Assembly: GCA_000156115.1 (NCBI GenBank)
Contig: DS995276.1
Location: 1,694,679-1,758,678, forward strand
Direction of reading: 5' to 3'
DNA from: Rhodobacteraceae bacterium HTCC2083
GTDB taxonomy: Bacteria > Pseudomonadota > Alphaproteobacteria > Rhodobacterales > Rhodobacteraceae
Length of the DNA: 64,000 nt
In this document: in pieces, positions 34,472-43,097 of the stretch
Layout: every line of letters starts with the position of its first letter
How positions within the stretch are numbered: position 1 is the stretch's first letter
Made by a program: the position numbers and the translations under genes
The notes under the pieces: generated by a model
What the model saw: only the letters and a program-made list of their open reading frames with translations
What the model was told of the DNA's origin: nothing
The model's database searches: none

Positions 34472-35266
34472 TTAATTAAGCGTCAGGCTTTCGAGAGTGT
34501 CTTTTGACATGCGCGGGTAAGCCAACGCGCCGAAATCTTCGAATTTATCAATGTCTGGAAAGAGCGACAGAAAGAGCGAGCGGATGTTGTTGCCTAGCAA
34601 GTCCTCGACACCTTTGCCGGGATGATAGGTTTCAACCGCGCGTCCATTTGCATAGACCGCTGCGTGTTTTGCGGTGCGAATATGGAACAAGCGCACATGG
34701 CTTGGGGGCGAAACCAAGAACGCGGAGAAGCCGTCTTCCAGATCGCGCACAGGTGTCAAAACAGCGCCGACCCCTATCTTTTCTTTCAGCACAGGTGAGC
34801 TTTGGAGCAAACGCGCGTTCTGACCCAAAAGTAGATCGCCAAGTGCGCTGGAATTAGAATAGCCATCGGCAACCAAGCGAACAAGGCCTTTGAGAGAGGA
34901 GGTTGGAAGGGCTTGGGCTGGCACAAAACTAGTGGATCCGATCCAAGTGACAGGCATCGGATCGCCATCGACCGTGTCCACGAGATCGCCGGGATAAAGG
35001 TCTTCAATGGCAACAGGCCCCATTGGCGTGGAGATCAATGCGCCACGTGCAAAGGCCGAACATGTTGCTTCAAACAGATCAGTGGCGGGCGCAAGGTGAT
35101 GAGAGGTGCGCGCGTCGCCACAAGGCAGGAGCGTTGCGATCTCAAATTTGCGCATGAGAGGTTGAGTGCGCTGAGACCGCTCTTGGGAAGGAGCAAACCG
35201 ATCAGTTTTGACCGGGAGGGAATATGTGTTTTCCGACCGCAAAGCGGGTGAAAGCTGATGAGCCAT
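34472..35266 (-). CDS. Hint (Hedgehog/intein) domain protein lacking the nucleophilic cysteine
   Basis: Protein of about 264 residues from the ATG at 35266, which is favoured over 35281. Near residue 75 a Hint domain begins FARGALISTPMGPVAIEDLYPGDLVDTVDGDPMPVTWIGS. In family members the block is usually CFARGTLIATP. Here the Cys just before F is Ala (SAFARGAL), so autocatalytic splicing is unlikely, though a Cys lies three residues earlier (TCSAF). The rest matches secreted alphaproteobacterial Hint proteins. There is no obvious signal peptide and the function is unknown. It is convergent with the Lrp gene. Confidence 0.75.
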   Translation of the reverse strand: MAHQLSPALRSENTYSLPVKTDRFAPSQERSQRTQPLMRKFEIATLLPCGDARTSHHLAPATDLFEATCSAFARGALISTPMGPVAIEDLYPGDLVDTVDGDPMPVTWIGSTSFVPAQALPTSSLKGLVRLVADGYSNSSALGDLLLGQNARLLQSSPVLKEKIGVGAVLTPVRDLEDGFSAFLVSPPSHVRLFHIRTAKHAAVYANGRAVETYHPGKGVEDLLGNNIRSLFLSLFPDIDKFEDFGALAYPRMSKDTLESLTLN

Positions 35267-35281
35267 GATGATACCTATCAA

Positions 35282-35812
35282 GGTATGTCACAACCGCGTC
35301 AGCCCCCACCGACAACGACGACCGGACAAGTCGCTAAATCTGAATTATGGATGTCATGCCCTGAGGGCGTTTGTCAAAATCTAGGTTAATTTTGTCATTT
35401 TTCTTCACCAATCTTACTTGTTACGCGCAGACTGTTTCACCAGAAAAAGGCAAAGCTGCCACAATGTTGCCCAGAAGCGGGCTCGTTACACACCATCAGG
35501 GCCGAATCGCGGCGCTGTTATGGGCCTCAAAGGGAGACCTTGGAATTTCGGTTAGGCTGATTTTCGATCTGTTTTTTCACCCGCGCGCTTTGCGATGAAC
35601 GCTGCACGACGCGCTCAAAAGGGAGTGCCGGGATGTCAGATTTTGCTGTCTTCACAGCTGATGCAATAAAGCGTGCCTTGGGTTTCATATCGAATACTGC
35701 CTGATACTTGTTTTTGTTTACGTCTCAGGAACAGTGATGCCGCCCGATTGGGGCGTCAAAGTGGCGGGCTTTGGGTCGATTTGGGTTAATAGCGGAGAAA
35801 CCCCATGATTGT
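35282..35812. other. Non-coding interval between the Hint gene and pgeF
   Basis: About 530 bases without a supported gene. A 23-codon frame at 35632 (MSDFAVFTADAIKRALG...) has a plausible GGGA site but no recognisable family. The interval probably holds the Hint gene promoter near 35282. No IS end, tRNA or strong hairpin was found. Confidence 0.55.
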
Positions 35813-36568
35813 TCACAAACGGATACAGGAGATCAGGCGTCCATAGTCTGCTTCTTTATGGTGCGTCGTGCGACGGTAGGAGTAAAAGCGCGCTGCATCT
35901 TGGTATGTGCAGTGTCGGATCCATTCCGCAGAGCCAACACCCGCTTCGCGCAGCATGTGCAGGCCAAAGCTGGGAAGGTCGAATTGCATGCGATCCTCTT
36001 GGCCATTTGCAAAGAAGCGCGAAAAACTGCGCTCTTGCGCGATGAAGTCTTCAAAGAACTCTGGACCGACTTCATAAGCGGCTTGCGAAATGCAGGGCCC
36101 GATTGCGGCTGAGATGTTGTCGCGTTTGGCCCCGAGCTGTTCCATAGCGGCGACCGTGTTGGAGAGAACCCCGCCAAGCGCGCCTTTCCAACCTGCATGT
36201 GCTGCGCCGATGACGCCGGCCACCGGGTCCGCAAATAGTACCGGCTGACAATCCGCGGTGAGGATACCCAGCGCGATGCCTTTTTGATTGGTGACCATCG
36301 CATCGGCTTTCGGGCGCTCGGTTGTTGGCGCGTCAATGACGGCGACATCGGCACTGTGATATTGATGTACGCCCACAAGCGCGATTGGTGGTACCCCTGT
36401 TGTTTCAGCCACGCGCGCACGATTTCTGGCAACAGCCTGCGCATCATCATTGGAGCCGACACCGCAATTCAGACCCTCATAGATCCCGCTTGATACACCA
36501 CCTTTGCGTGTGAAAAAGCCATGCTGCACATCACTAAGACTGTCTGCTTTGAGGGCCTCAATAGTCAT
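35813..36568 (-). CDS. pgeF: Peptidoglycan editing factor PgeF (laccase domain, YfiH)
   Basis: Multicopper-oxidase-like YfiH/DUF152 protein of 251 residues, known to remove wrongly incorporated residues from peptidoglycan precursors. Seen are HGFFTRKGGVSSGIYEGLNCG, VHQYHSADV, LTADCQPVLFAD, GAAHAGWKGALGGVL and the HHKEADYGRL tail, containing the conserved metal-site His and Cys residues. Its start overlaps the midA-like gene by four bases, placing it last in the lgt-midA-pgeF operon. Confidence 0.93.
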   Translation of the reverse strand: MTIEALKADSLSDVQHGFFTRKGGVSSGIYEGLNCGVGSNDDAQAVARNRARVAETTGVPPIALVGVHQYHSADVAVIDAPTTERPKADAMVTNQKGIALGILTADCQPVLFADPVAGVIGAAHAGWKGALGGVLSNTVAAMEQLGAKRDNISAAIGPCISQAAYEVGPEFFEDFIAQERSFSRFFANGQEDRMQFDLPSFGLHMLREAGVGSAEWIRHCTYQDAARFYSYRRTTHHKEADYGRLISCIRL

Positions 36569-37629
36569 ACTTCATATCCTGCGGGTGGATGTGCGCCTTT
36601 TGGAAAGAGCGCGAGGGTTTTGAATATCGTTCCCATTTCATCGGGATGGGTCAAGCGGCGATGCGCGGCGATGTGGTGCTCCAAGGCTGTGCCGCCTAAT
36701 GATTTCGCCAAGGCTTGTGCACGATCTGTGATGCCGAGACGTTCTAGAAAGACGCCTTGGGTTGTCAGACGTGAATGCGTGCATGGTAGATCGGTGATCA
36801 GTGCCTCAAAGTCGACATGGGAGGTCAGATCGCTTTGCCCGGGTTTGAGCAAGGCGGGCACTTTTTCATGAGCGTAGACCGCTTGCAAAGTATCCCCAAG
36901 CGAGCGCCAATCGCCGTAGTCGAATATTACAGCCGCGCCGCCATTTGCCTGGATCCGCTCCGCGAGCGTTCGCATAATAAGGGGGGCTTGCGCGCAGAGT
37001 TCAACGAGGTCGCCGTCTTTCGTATCGCTCAAGCGATGATCCAAAGCGGCGAGCGGGGCAGAGATGCTTAGGCCAAAGGCGAGTGCGTCATTGTCGAGGC
37101 CAATCTGGCGTTCGCGCCATCCTTCACCGTCGCGGATCATTTGACGAATTGGGAGTGCGTCGAAGAATTCATTCGCAATAGCGTATAGCGGAAGATCGCT
37201 GGGGAGCTGATTAACATGGTCGTGCCAAACTGGGGTATACGCTGACAAAGTTGCTGCCTGAACCTCGCGCAGTTTTGGGGAGGCCTCAATAAGATGTATC
37301 TCGCAGGCTTGCGCGAAACTGGGCACTGCCTTGGCCGTGCGCAATATATCGGCCATCAAGGTGCCGCGCCCGGGGCCGAGTTCTGCCAACGCGATTTTTG
37401 CGGGTTGGCCTTGATCCATCCAGACTTGAGCAAGCGTGAGGCCGATCAATTCGCCAAACATCTGGCTGATCTCCGGCGCTGTGATGAAATCACCGCCTGC
37501 GCCAAAGGGATCGCGCGTGCTGTAATAGCCGTACTCGGGATGGAGCAAGCATGTGCTCATATACTCTGCCACGCTCATCGGTCCTTGCGTGGTGATTTGG
37601 CTCTTAAGGATCTGCTCTAGTGGGGTCAT
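36565..37629 (-). CDS. SAM-dependent methyltransferase, NDUFAF7/MidA family
   Basis: A 354-residue protein matching the MidA/NDUFAF7 family (DUF185). Eukaryotic members dimethylate an arginine of a complex I subunit. Seen are the N-terminal [45 protein letters not shown] and the SAM-binding [40 protein letters not shown] comes later. It overlaps lgt and pgeF by four bases each. The bacterial substrate is not established. Confidence 0.9.
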   Translation of the reverse strand: MTPLEQILKSQITTQGPMSVAEYMSTCLLHPEYGYYSTRDPFGAGGDFITAPEISQMFGELIGLTLAQVWMDQGQPAKIALAELGPGRGTLMADILRTAKAVPSFAQACEIHLIEASPKLREVQAATLSAYTPVWHDHVNQLPSDLPLYAIANEFFDALPIRQMIRDGEGWRERQIGLDNDALAFGLSISAPLAALDHRLSDTKDGDLVELCAQAPLIMRTLAERIQANGGAAVIFDYGDWRSLGDTLQAVYAHEKVPALLKPGQSDLTSHVDFEALITDLPCTHSRLTTQGVFLERLGITDRAQALAKSLGGTALEHHIAAHRRLTHPDEMGTIFKTLALFPKGAHPPAGYEV

Positions 37630-38507
37630 GCTTTGCGGGCGCGTATAATAAACCAGATCCCGATCAGGATCATTGGGATCGACAAGAGTTGACCCATTGT
37701 AAACCCGTAGCCGCCTGTTTGCAGCACAAGACCAAGCGGGTTTTCGAGGGTGATGAATTGCGCATCAGGTTGGCGCGCGAATTCAACAAGGAAACGCCCA
37801 ATGCCATAGCCCGCAAAAAAGGTGCCCATGATGATGCCCGGTTTCTTTAGCGCATCGCGCCGCCAGACGAGCCAAAGGATAAACGTGCCTAACAGAAGGC
37901 CCTCTAGGATAGCTTCATAAAGTTGTGAGGGATGGCGTGCGCAGATGTCGATGAAAGGACCGCATGCTTGGGCGGCGCGATCCGGGAAGATAACGCCCCA
38001 TGGTAGATCCGTGGGTCTGCCCCAAAGTTCGGAATTGACAAAATTAGACACGCGGCCAAGGAAAAGCGCAGGGGCGACGGCCAATGCCATCATGTCCGCT
38101 GTGTGGAGTTTGGAGATGCCTGTGCGCGCACAGAAATAAAGACCCGCAGCGATCACACCTAGGAGACCGCCGTGGAAAGACATGCCACCTTGCCAGATCA
38201 TCAACGCTTCGAGCGGATGAGCGAGATAATAAGCGGGCTGATAGAATACCACGTAGCCAAGACGGCCACCCACTATGACGCCTAGAATGACTGAGGTCAG
38301 CAAGTCTTCGACCTGCGCAGGCTTCATGGGGGATGCGTTGTCGGGCCAAAGCCTCGCGGCTTTGACGGCCATCAGCGCCAAGCGCCAGCCGATGAGAATG
38401 CCAATAATATAGGCCATCGCGTACCAACGCAGCGCAAAATCAAAGCCGAACAGCTCAATTGAAAAGATCTCTGGTGAGATCGGCGGAAACTGGATCACTG
38501 CGCGCAT
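37626..38507 (-). CDS. lgt: Prolipoprotein diacylglyceryl transferase
   Basis: Seven-helix inner-membrane enzyme of 293 residues that transfers diacylglycerol to the lipobox Cys of prolipoproteins. Seen are [18 protein letters not shown], the catalytic-site HGGLLGV region ([14 protein letters not shown]), [26 protein letters not shown] with the Lgt signature Arg/Asn, and [13 protein letters not shown]. It is the first gene of the lgt-midA-pgeF unit. It would process lipoproteins such as the one at 20558. Confidence 0.96.
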   Translation of the reverse strand: MRAVIQFPPISPEIFSIELFGFDFALRWYAMAYIIGILIGWRLALMAVKAARLWPDNASPMKPAQVEDLLTSVILGVIVGGRLGYVVFYQPAYYLAHPLEALMIWQGGMSFHGGLLGVIAAGLYFCARTGISKLHTADMMALAVAPALFLGRVSNFVNSELWGRPTDLPWGVIFPDRAAQACGPFIDICARHPSQLYEAILEGLLLGTFILWLVWRRDALKKPGIIMGTFFAGYGIGRFLVEFARQPDAQFITLENPLGLVLQTGGYGFTMGQLLSIPMILIGIWFIIRARKA

Positions 38508-38602
38508 GGTGTTTGCCTCTCGCGTGGATGCGCCGAGTTGACGCCTTGTGGCCTGCTGCTTTCAAGCCCATATAACAGTCAAATGGCGCGATGGAGGCAA
38601 AT

Positions 38603-38848
38603 ATGCAAACTCGAAACAAAGTTCTGGACGATATTTCGCAACTTATGACCAACGCAATGGGCGTGGCGCAGGGGGCAAAGACCGAAGCAGAGACCGCGAT
38701 GAAATCCTTGATGGATCGCTGGTTGGCGGATCGTGATTTTGTGACACGCGAAGAATTTGATGCGGTGCGTGCGATGGCGCAAAAGGCACGCGAAGAGAAC
38801 AATGCGCTTAAGGCGCGCTTGGATGCAATGGATGCTGCCTCTAAGTAA
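38603..38848 (+). CDS. ubiK: UbiK (YqiC) ubiquinone biosynthesis accessory factor
   Basis: Small (81-residue) coiled-coil protein starting at the ATG at 38603, preceded by GGAGG. An ATG at 38591 lacks a site. It reads MQTRNKVLDDISQLMTNAMGVAQGAKTEAETAMKSLMDRWLADRDFVTREEFDAVRAMAQKAREENNALKARLDAM. This BMFP/UbiK pattern marks a partner of UbiJ in ubiquinone biosynthesis. It is divergent from lgt and followed by a terminator. Confidence 0.87.
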   Translation: MQTRNKVLDDISQLMTNAMGVAQGAKTEAETAMKSLMDRWLADRDFVTREEFDAVRAMAQKAREENNALKARLDAMDAASK

Positions 38849-38875
38849 GCGTTTCTAGAACTTCAGCTCATGAAC

Positions 38876-38907
38876 GACCCGCTGCATTTTGTGGCGGGTC
38901 TTTTTTT
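38876..38907 (+). terminator. Rho-independent terminator of ubiK
   Basis: Stem GACCCGC/GCGGGTC (38876-38882 and 38894-38900) with an eleven-base loop is followed by seven T residues. Confidence 0.92.
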
Positions 38908-39037
38908 GTCCACAACTTATTGAGGTTATCCCCAATTTATAGCTTTACAGCTTGATGCAACACCCTCACGATATGTGGTAGGAGCAACCTAAGCGTTCAC
39001 AAGATGCATTGGTGCAGACCAGATTTAGGGGCGTAAC

Positions 39038-39538
39038 ATGGCTAATCTCGAGCACTATATCGAAGACGACATTCACCCGATTGATCTGGTGGAGCATCTT
39101 GCAGAGCATCACGCATGGGAATTCGATCGCATTCATGATGATCAAATCGCGATGTCGGTGGAAGGTCAGTGGCGTAACTATTCGATCACGCTGGCGTGGT
39201 CCGCCTATGATGAAACTCTGCGCATGATTTGCACGTTTGAGATGGAGCCACCCAAAGCGACGCTGCCGAAGCTTTATGAAGCTTTGAACGCGATCAATGA
39301 TCGCTGCTGGGCGGGGGCCTATACATATTGGGAAGATCAGCAGTTGATGGTCTACCGCTATGGTTTGGTTTTGGCAGGCGGTCAGGTGGCGGGGCCGGAT
39401 CAGATTGACACGATGATCAGCGCGGCGGTGACTAGTGCGGAACGTTATTATCCAGCGTTGCAATTGGTTTTGTGGGGGGATCGCAGCGTGAAAGACGCGC
39501 TCGAAGTCGCCATTGCAGAGGCCTACGGGCGCGCGTAA
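39038..39538 (+). CDS. YbjN domain-containing protein
   Basis: A 166-residue YbjN-like protein (type III secretion chaperone-like fold): MANLEHYIEDDIHPIDLVEHLAEHHAWEFDRIHDDQIAMSVEGQWRNYSITLAWSAYDETLRMICTFEM... Members are involved in stress and motility regulation in Enterobacteria, and the role here is unknown. It is probably co-transcribed with proC, 33 bases downstream. No terminator separates them. Confidence 0.87.
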   Translation: MANLEHYIEDDIHPIDLVEHLAEHHAWEFDRIHDDQIAMSVEGQWRNYSITLAWSAYDETLRMICTFEMEPPKATLPKLYEALNAINDRCWAGAYTYWEDQQLMVYRYGLVLAGGQVAGPDQIDTMISAAVTSAERYYPALQLVLWGDRSVKDALEVAIAEAYGRA

Positions 39539-39571
39539 CACTTTCCCTTACAGGTAGTTTTGGGGGATCAC

Positions 39572-40384
39572 ATGACACTAGAGACGATAAACGCACGCGG
39601 CATGGTTTTGCTGGGTTGTGGCAAAATGGGCTCCGCCATGTTGGCGGGATGGCTGGCGCGTGGTGTGCCTGCGGGATCGATTTGGGTGCAAGATCCGTAT
39701 CCGTCAGAGTGGCTGATCGGCACCGGTGTTCATATCAATGAGGGGTTTCCCGAAGCTCCGGCCGTTGTGCTGATTGCTGTCAAGCCGCAGATGATGGGCG
39801 AAGCCTTGCCCGCGTTGGCAGCCTTGCCGAAAGAAGGGGTCGTGTTCTTGTCTGTGGCGGCGGGGGTGCCGATTGCAGCTTATGAAGCAGCGCTGGGAAA
39901 TAATGCGAGCATAGTGCGCGCCATGCCCAACACACCTGCGGCCGTGGCCAAGGGGATCACGGCAATCATCGGCAATGGCAATTCATCCAGTGCAGAATTG
40001 GATTTGGCTGAAGCTTTGTTAAGCGCTGTCGGACAAGTTGTGCGCCTTGAAAGCGAGTCTCAAATGGACGCAGTCACAGGTGTCTCCGGCTCTGGCCCGG
40101 CCTATGTGTTTTACATGATCGACGCGCTGGCAGCAGCGGGAGTGGCGCAAGGATTGCCCGCAGATTTGTCGATGCAACTGGCGAAAGCGACGGTTGCGGG
40201 GGCAGGGGTTTTGGCGCAAGCCGCCGAGGAAGCCCCAGAGCAATTGCGCATCAACGTGACCTCGCCTAATGGCACGACGCAAGCGGGGCTAGAGGTGTTA
40301 ATGGGGTCTCAAGCGTTGATGCCTTTGATGGCGGCGACCGTGAAAGCGGCGACCGATCGCTCGAAGGAATTGGGAAATGGCTGA
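39572..40384 (+). CDS. proC: Pyrroline-5-carboxylate reductase
   Basis: NAD(P)H-dependent enzyme of 270 residues catalysing the last step of proline synthesis. The start at 39572 follows a GGGGGA site; a TTG at 39560 adds four residues. Seen are MVLLGCGKMGSAMLAGW (dinucleotide fold), VRAMPNTPAAVAKGITAI and the family signature in the C-terminal part (VTGVSGSGPAYVFYMIDALAAAGVAQGL, NVTSPNGTTQAGLEVL). It overlaps the CsaA-like gene by eight bases. Confidence 0.96.
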   Translation: MTLETINARGMVLLGCGKMGSAMLAGWLARGVPAGSIWVQDPYPSEWLIGTGVHINEGFPEAPAVVLIAVKPQMMGEALPALAALPKEGVVFLSVAAGVPIAAYEAALGNNASIVRAMPNTPAAVAKGITAIIGNGNSSSAELDLAEALLSAVGQVVRLESESQMDAVTGVSGSGPAYVFYMIDALAAAGVAQGLPADLSMQLAKATVAGAGVLAQAAEEAPEQLRINVTSPNGTTQAGLEVLMGSQALMPLMAATVKAATDRSKELGNG

Positions 40385-40715
40385 GATAAGTTTTGACGAT
40401 TTCATGCAGGTCGATATTCGCGTGGGCCGCGTTATCCATGCAGAACCTTACCCCGAAGCACGCAAACCGGCGATCAAGATGCAGGTGGATTTCGGGGGAG
40501 ATTTGGGTGTGAAGAAAAGTTCGGCTCAGGTGACGGCACATTACACCCCAGAGGGCTTGATCGGACGACAGGTTATGGCCGTGGTGAATTTTCCACCGCG
40601 TCAGATTGGTAAGTTTATGAGCGAAATTTTAGTGCTTGGCGTGCCTGATGACAACGGTGAAGTGGTGCTTATTGCACCGGATCATAATGTGCCGATGGGA
40701 GTGAGATTGTTTTGA
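40377..40715 (+). CDS. CsaA-like tRNA-binding domain protein
   Basis: A single-domain OB-fold protein of 112 residues. MAEISFDDFMQVDIRVGRVIHAEPYPEARKPAIKMQVDFG and AVVNFPPRQIGKFMSEILVLGVPD match CsaA, a homodimeric tRNA-binding or chaperone protein resembling the C-terminal domain of methionyl-tRNA synthetase. It is coupled by overlap to proC upstream and by TGATG to the dehydrogenase downstream. The biological role is not settled. Confidence 0.88.
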   Translation: MAEISFDDFMQVDIRVGRVIHAEPYPEARKPAIKMQVDFGGDLGVKKSSAQVTAHYTPEGLIGRQVMAVVNFPPRQIGKFMSEILVLGVPDDNGEVVLIAPDHNVPMGVRLF

Positions 40716-41662
40716 TGAAATTGTTGATTACGCGGCCTTTGCCCGCACTGGTTGTCGATGCTGCGCGCAAGGTTTTTGATGTGGACGTGCGCGACAACAC
40801 AGCTGTAATGAATTCAGATGAGTTACGTGCTTCCTTGCGGGACTACGATGTCGTTTTGCCGACCTTGGGTGACATGTATTCGGCTGATGTTTTTGCGGAT
40901 GTACCTGAAGCACGGGCCAAAATGTTGGCGAATTTCGGTGTGGGCTTCAATCATATCGATACGGATGCGGCGCGCTCCGCTGGAGTCGAGGTGACCAATA
41001 CGCCGGGTGCCGTAACGGATGCGACCGCTGATATTGCGATGACTTTGATGCTGATGAGCGCACGTCGCGCGGGCGAAGGCGAACGCATGGTGCGCGCAAA
41101 TGAGTGGGAAGGATGGCACCCGACCCAAATGCTTGGGCTGCATTTGAGCGGCAAACATGTGGGCATAGTTGGGATGGGGCGCATTGGCCAAGCTATCGCG
41201 CGGCGTTGTCATTTCGGTTTTGGGATGACGGTGAGTTACTTTAACCGCTCGCGTAAAACGATGGATTTTCCGGCAACGCAGGTGGAGATGCTTGTCGCAT
41301 TGGCCGCGCAGGTCGATGTTCTTGTGGTGGCCGTGCCGGGTGGCTCGACTGCACATTTGATTAATGCTGAGATCTTGAATGCGATGCAATCGCATGCGCA
41401 TTTGATCAACATCGCGCGCGGGGAAGTGGTTGAAGAGGCCGCCTTGATCGCGGCTTTGCAAGCATGCGACATCGCGGGCGCTGGGCTGGACGTGTATGAA
41501 TTTGAACCCGAAGTGCCGGATGCTTTGAAAACCATGGAAAACGTCACACTACTGCCGCATCTTGGAACCGCAACGCTGGAAGTACGCACGAGTATGGGGC
41601 TGATGGCGGTGGAGAATGCGGTGGCTTTTGCAAAAGGCAAGCCTCTGCCTAATCCGGTCTAG
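40715..41662 (+). CDS. D-2-hydroxyacid dehydrogenase (glyoxylate/hydroxypyruvate reductase-like)
   Basis: NAD(P)-dependent D-isomer hydroxyacid dehydrogenase of about 315 residues. The start ATG at 40715 overlaps the previous TGA. Seen are NFGVGFNHIDTDAARSAGVEVTNTPGAVTDATADIAMTL, the GxGxxG fold VGMGRIGQAIARR, the catalytic Arg region INIARGEVVEE, and LLPHLGTATLEVRTSMG with the catalytic His. A related enzyme is encoded at 53272. The substrate could be glyoxylate, hydroxypyruvate or another 2-oxoacid. Confidence 0.92.
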   Translation: MKLLITRPLPALVVDAARKVFDVDVRDNTAVMNSDELRASLRDYDVVLPTLGDMYSADVFADVPEARAKMLANFGVGFNHIDTDAARSAGVEVTNTPGAVTDATADIAMTLMLMSARRAGEGERMVRANEWEGWHPTQMLGLHLSGKHVGIVGMGRIGQAIARRCHFGFGMTVSYFNRSRKTMDFPATQVEMLVALAAQVDVLVVAVPGGSTAHLINAEILNAMQSHAHLINIARGEVVEEAALIAALQACDIAGAGLDVYEFEPEVPDALKTMENVTLLPHLGTATLEVRTSMGLMAVENAVAFAKGKPLPNPV

Positions 41663-42237
41663 CTGCCCGTCGCTTCGCGCCAATGACGGCGGCAAAGGGA
41701 GACGTAGACCTCATTGCCGCCAATCTGCACTTGTTCACCCTCGGTCAAGGCACGGCCTGTTTCGTCCTGACGAATGACCATCGTCGCCTTTTTTCCGCAG
41801 TGACAAATCGTACGTACTTCGCGCATCTCATCGCTGAGCGCGAGCAGGGCAGCGGAACCCGGAAAGAGTTTACCCCTGAAATCAACGCGCAAACCGTAGC
41901 ACATGATCGGGACCTTCAGATCATCGACAGCACGGGCGAGTTGCCACACGTGATCGTCGGTCAAAAACTGTGCTTCATCAACAAAAATGCAGGCGCAGGG
42001 ACCGTCGTTTAGGCGTGCTTCGATCTTGGTAAACAGATCATCTTCTACATCAAATGTATCCGCTTCTTTGCCGATGCCGATTCGGCTCGCGATCCGGCCA
42101 TCCCCTGCACGATTGTCGAAACGCGCGGTGAGCAAATACACTTGCATCGCATTTTCGATGTAATTGTGTGCGGCCTGAAGCAGCACAGTGGATTTGCCTG
42201 CGTTCATCGTTGAATAGTGGAAATACAGTTTTGCCAT
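41659..42237 (-). CDS. tdk: Thymidine kinase (type II)
   Basis: Salvage kinase of about 192 residues phosphorylating thymidine. The start at 42237 (MAKLYFHYSTMNAGKSTVLLQAAHNY) provides the P-loop MNAGKST; a frame from 42324 would add an improbable hydrophobic tail. FVDEAQFLTDDHVWQLA is the Walker B region, and CHCGKKATM plus a C-terminal Cys-x3-His (CRRHW) form the zinc site. It is convergent with the hydroxyacid dehydrogenase by a four-base overlap. Confidence 0.95.
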   Translation of the reverse strand: MAKLYFHYSTMNAGKSTVLLQAAHNYIENAMQVYLLTARFDNRAGDGRIASRIGIGKEADTFDVEDDLFTKIEARLNDGPCACIFVDEAQFLTDDHVWQLARAVDDLKVPIMCYGLRVDFRGKLFPGSAALLALSDEMREVRTICHCGKKATMVIRQDETGRALTEGEQVQIGGNEVYVSLCRRHWREATGS

Positions 42238-42561
42238 GTTCAGGGTTTTGGCGATGAATTGGCGGGCTGGCAAGGTTAAGATGAGAATGAAGATGAAAGC
42301 GCCAAAAAGAAAAGGGCGTGACATTCAAAAAACCTGGTCGTCACGCCCGACACTCTTACCCGAGCTAGAGATGCACCATGGCAGAAAGAGTGCTAAAACG
42401 CCTCCCCTAGCGAAACGTCCCTATACAAGGGTTATTGGCTACCCACACGATCCGAAAATTTTCGGAACGGTTTACAAATCTCACATTACCGCTAAAGGAT
42501 TAACGGGAACGTTTTTGGGAACTTCCCCGTGAATGCACTTGGGGACTTTGAGGGTAGACGT
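42238..42561. other. Non-coding interval with a long hairpin upstream of the amber-interrupted gene
   Basis: About 320 bases without a supported gene. A perfect nine-base inverted repeat GGGCGTGAC/GTCACGCCC lies at 42314-42322 and 42340-42348 with a 17-base loop. Downstream is an AT-rich stretch with AAAATTTT and ACGGTTTACAAATC near 42455-42480, a plausible promoter. The open frame 42236-42532 is not credible. Confidence 0.6.
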
Positions 42562-43020
42562 ATGGCCGGTACTGGCAGTTATCTTAAGAAGCATACCGAA
42601 GCGTTGGTGAAGGACGTGGGTATCGAAGCTGCGTGCGAGTTGACGGGCAAGTCCAAGGCGACGCTCGGGCGTTATTATTCCGACAATGAAGAGCATGCGG
42701 ATCGCTTTATGCCCGTGGATGCGGTAGCGGCCTTGGAAGAAGCGGCCTCTTATCCGCATGTGACGGCTGCTTTGGCGGAGCTTAAAGGGATTTCCCTATC
42801 CTTTGAAGAACGCCGCAAGAATTCAGATGACAAAGGTGGCGTCAATTAGGACGTTATTGCCCTGAGCCAACGTTTTGCGATGCTGATGGCGGAGTACAAT
42901 ATCTCTATCGAAGACGGGGTGATAACGATGAATGAAGCGAAGCGCTTGTTGAAAGAGACGGTCGAGATCCAGCAGGTTCTTATCGATATGAAGCTGCATC
43001 TTGAGAATGAGCACATTTAA
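42562..43020 (+). pseudogene. HTH-like hypothetical gene interrupted by an in-frame TAG
   Basis: From the ATG at 42562 (GAGGG site) the frame encodes 95 residues, MAGTGSYLKKHTEALVKDVGIEAACELTGKSKATLGRYYSD..., with an HTH-like segment, then ends at TAG 42847-42849. With no frame change it continues 56 codons, DVIALSQRFAMLMAEYNISIEDGVITMNEAKRLLKETVEIQQVLIDMKLHLENEHI, to a TAA at 43020. The composition of the tail looks protein-coding, and a single C to T change of CAG would explain the stop. A separate 46-residue product from ATG 42880 is possible but lacks a good ribosome site. The family is uncharacterised. Confidence 0.65.
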
Positions 43021-43047
43021 CGCGTCTTTAAGAATTGAATAAGGAAA

Positions 43048-43078
43048 AGCCCCGACGCAATGTTCGGGGCTTTTTTTG
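43048..43078. terminator. Bidirectional Rho-independent terminator
   Basis: Stem AGCCCCGA/TCGGGGCT (43048-43055 and 43064-43071) with an eight-base loop is followed by TTTTTTTG on the plus strand and by CCTT-rich sequence after GCTTTT on the minus strand. It separates the amber-interrupted gene (+) from phaB (-). Confidence 0.9.
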
Positions 43079-43097
43079 TTGTCGGTCAGCAAACGTC

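Noticed and set aside
42236-42532. 98-codon frame upstream of the amber-interrupted gene
   Set aside because: It is Lys-rich with no domain, starts inside the tdk start region and spans a strong hairpin. Unlikely to be coding.
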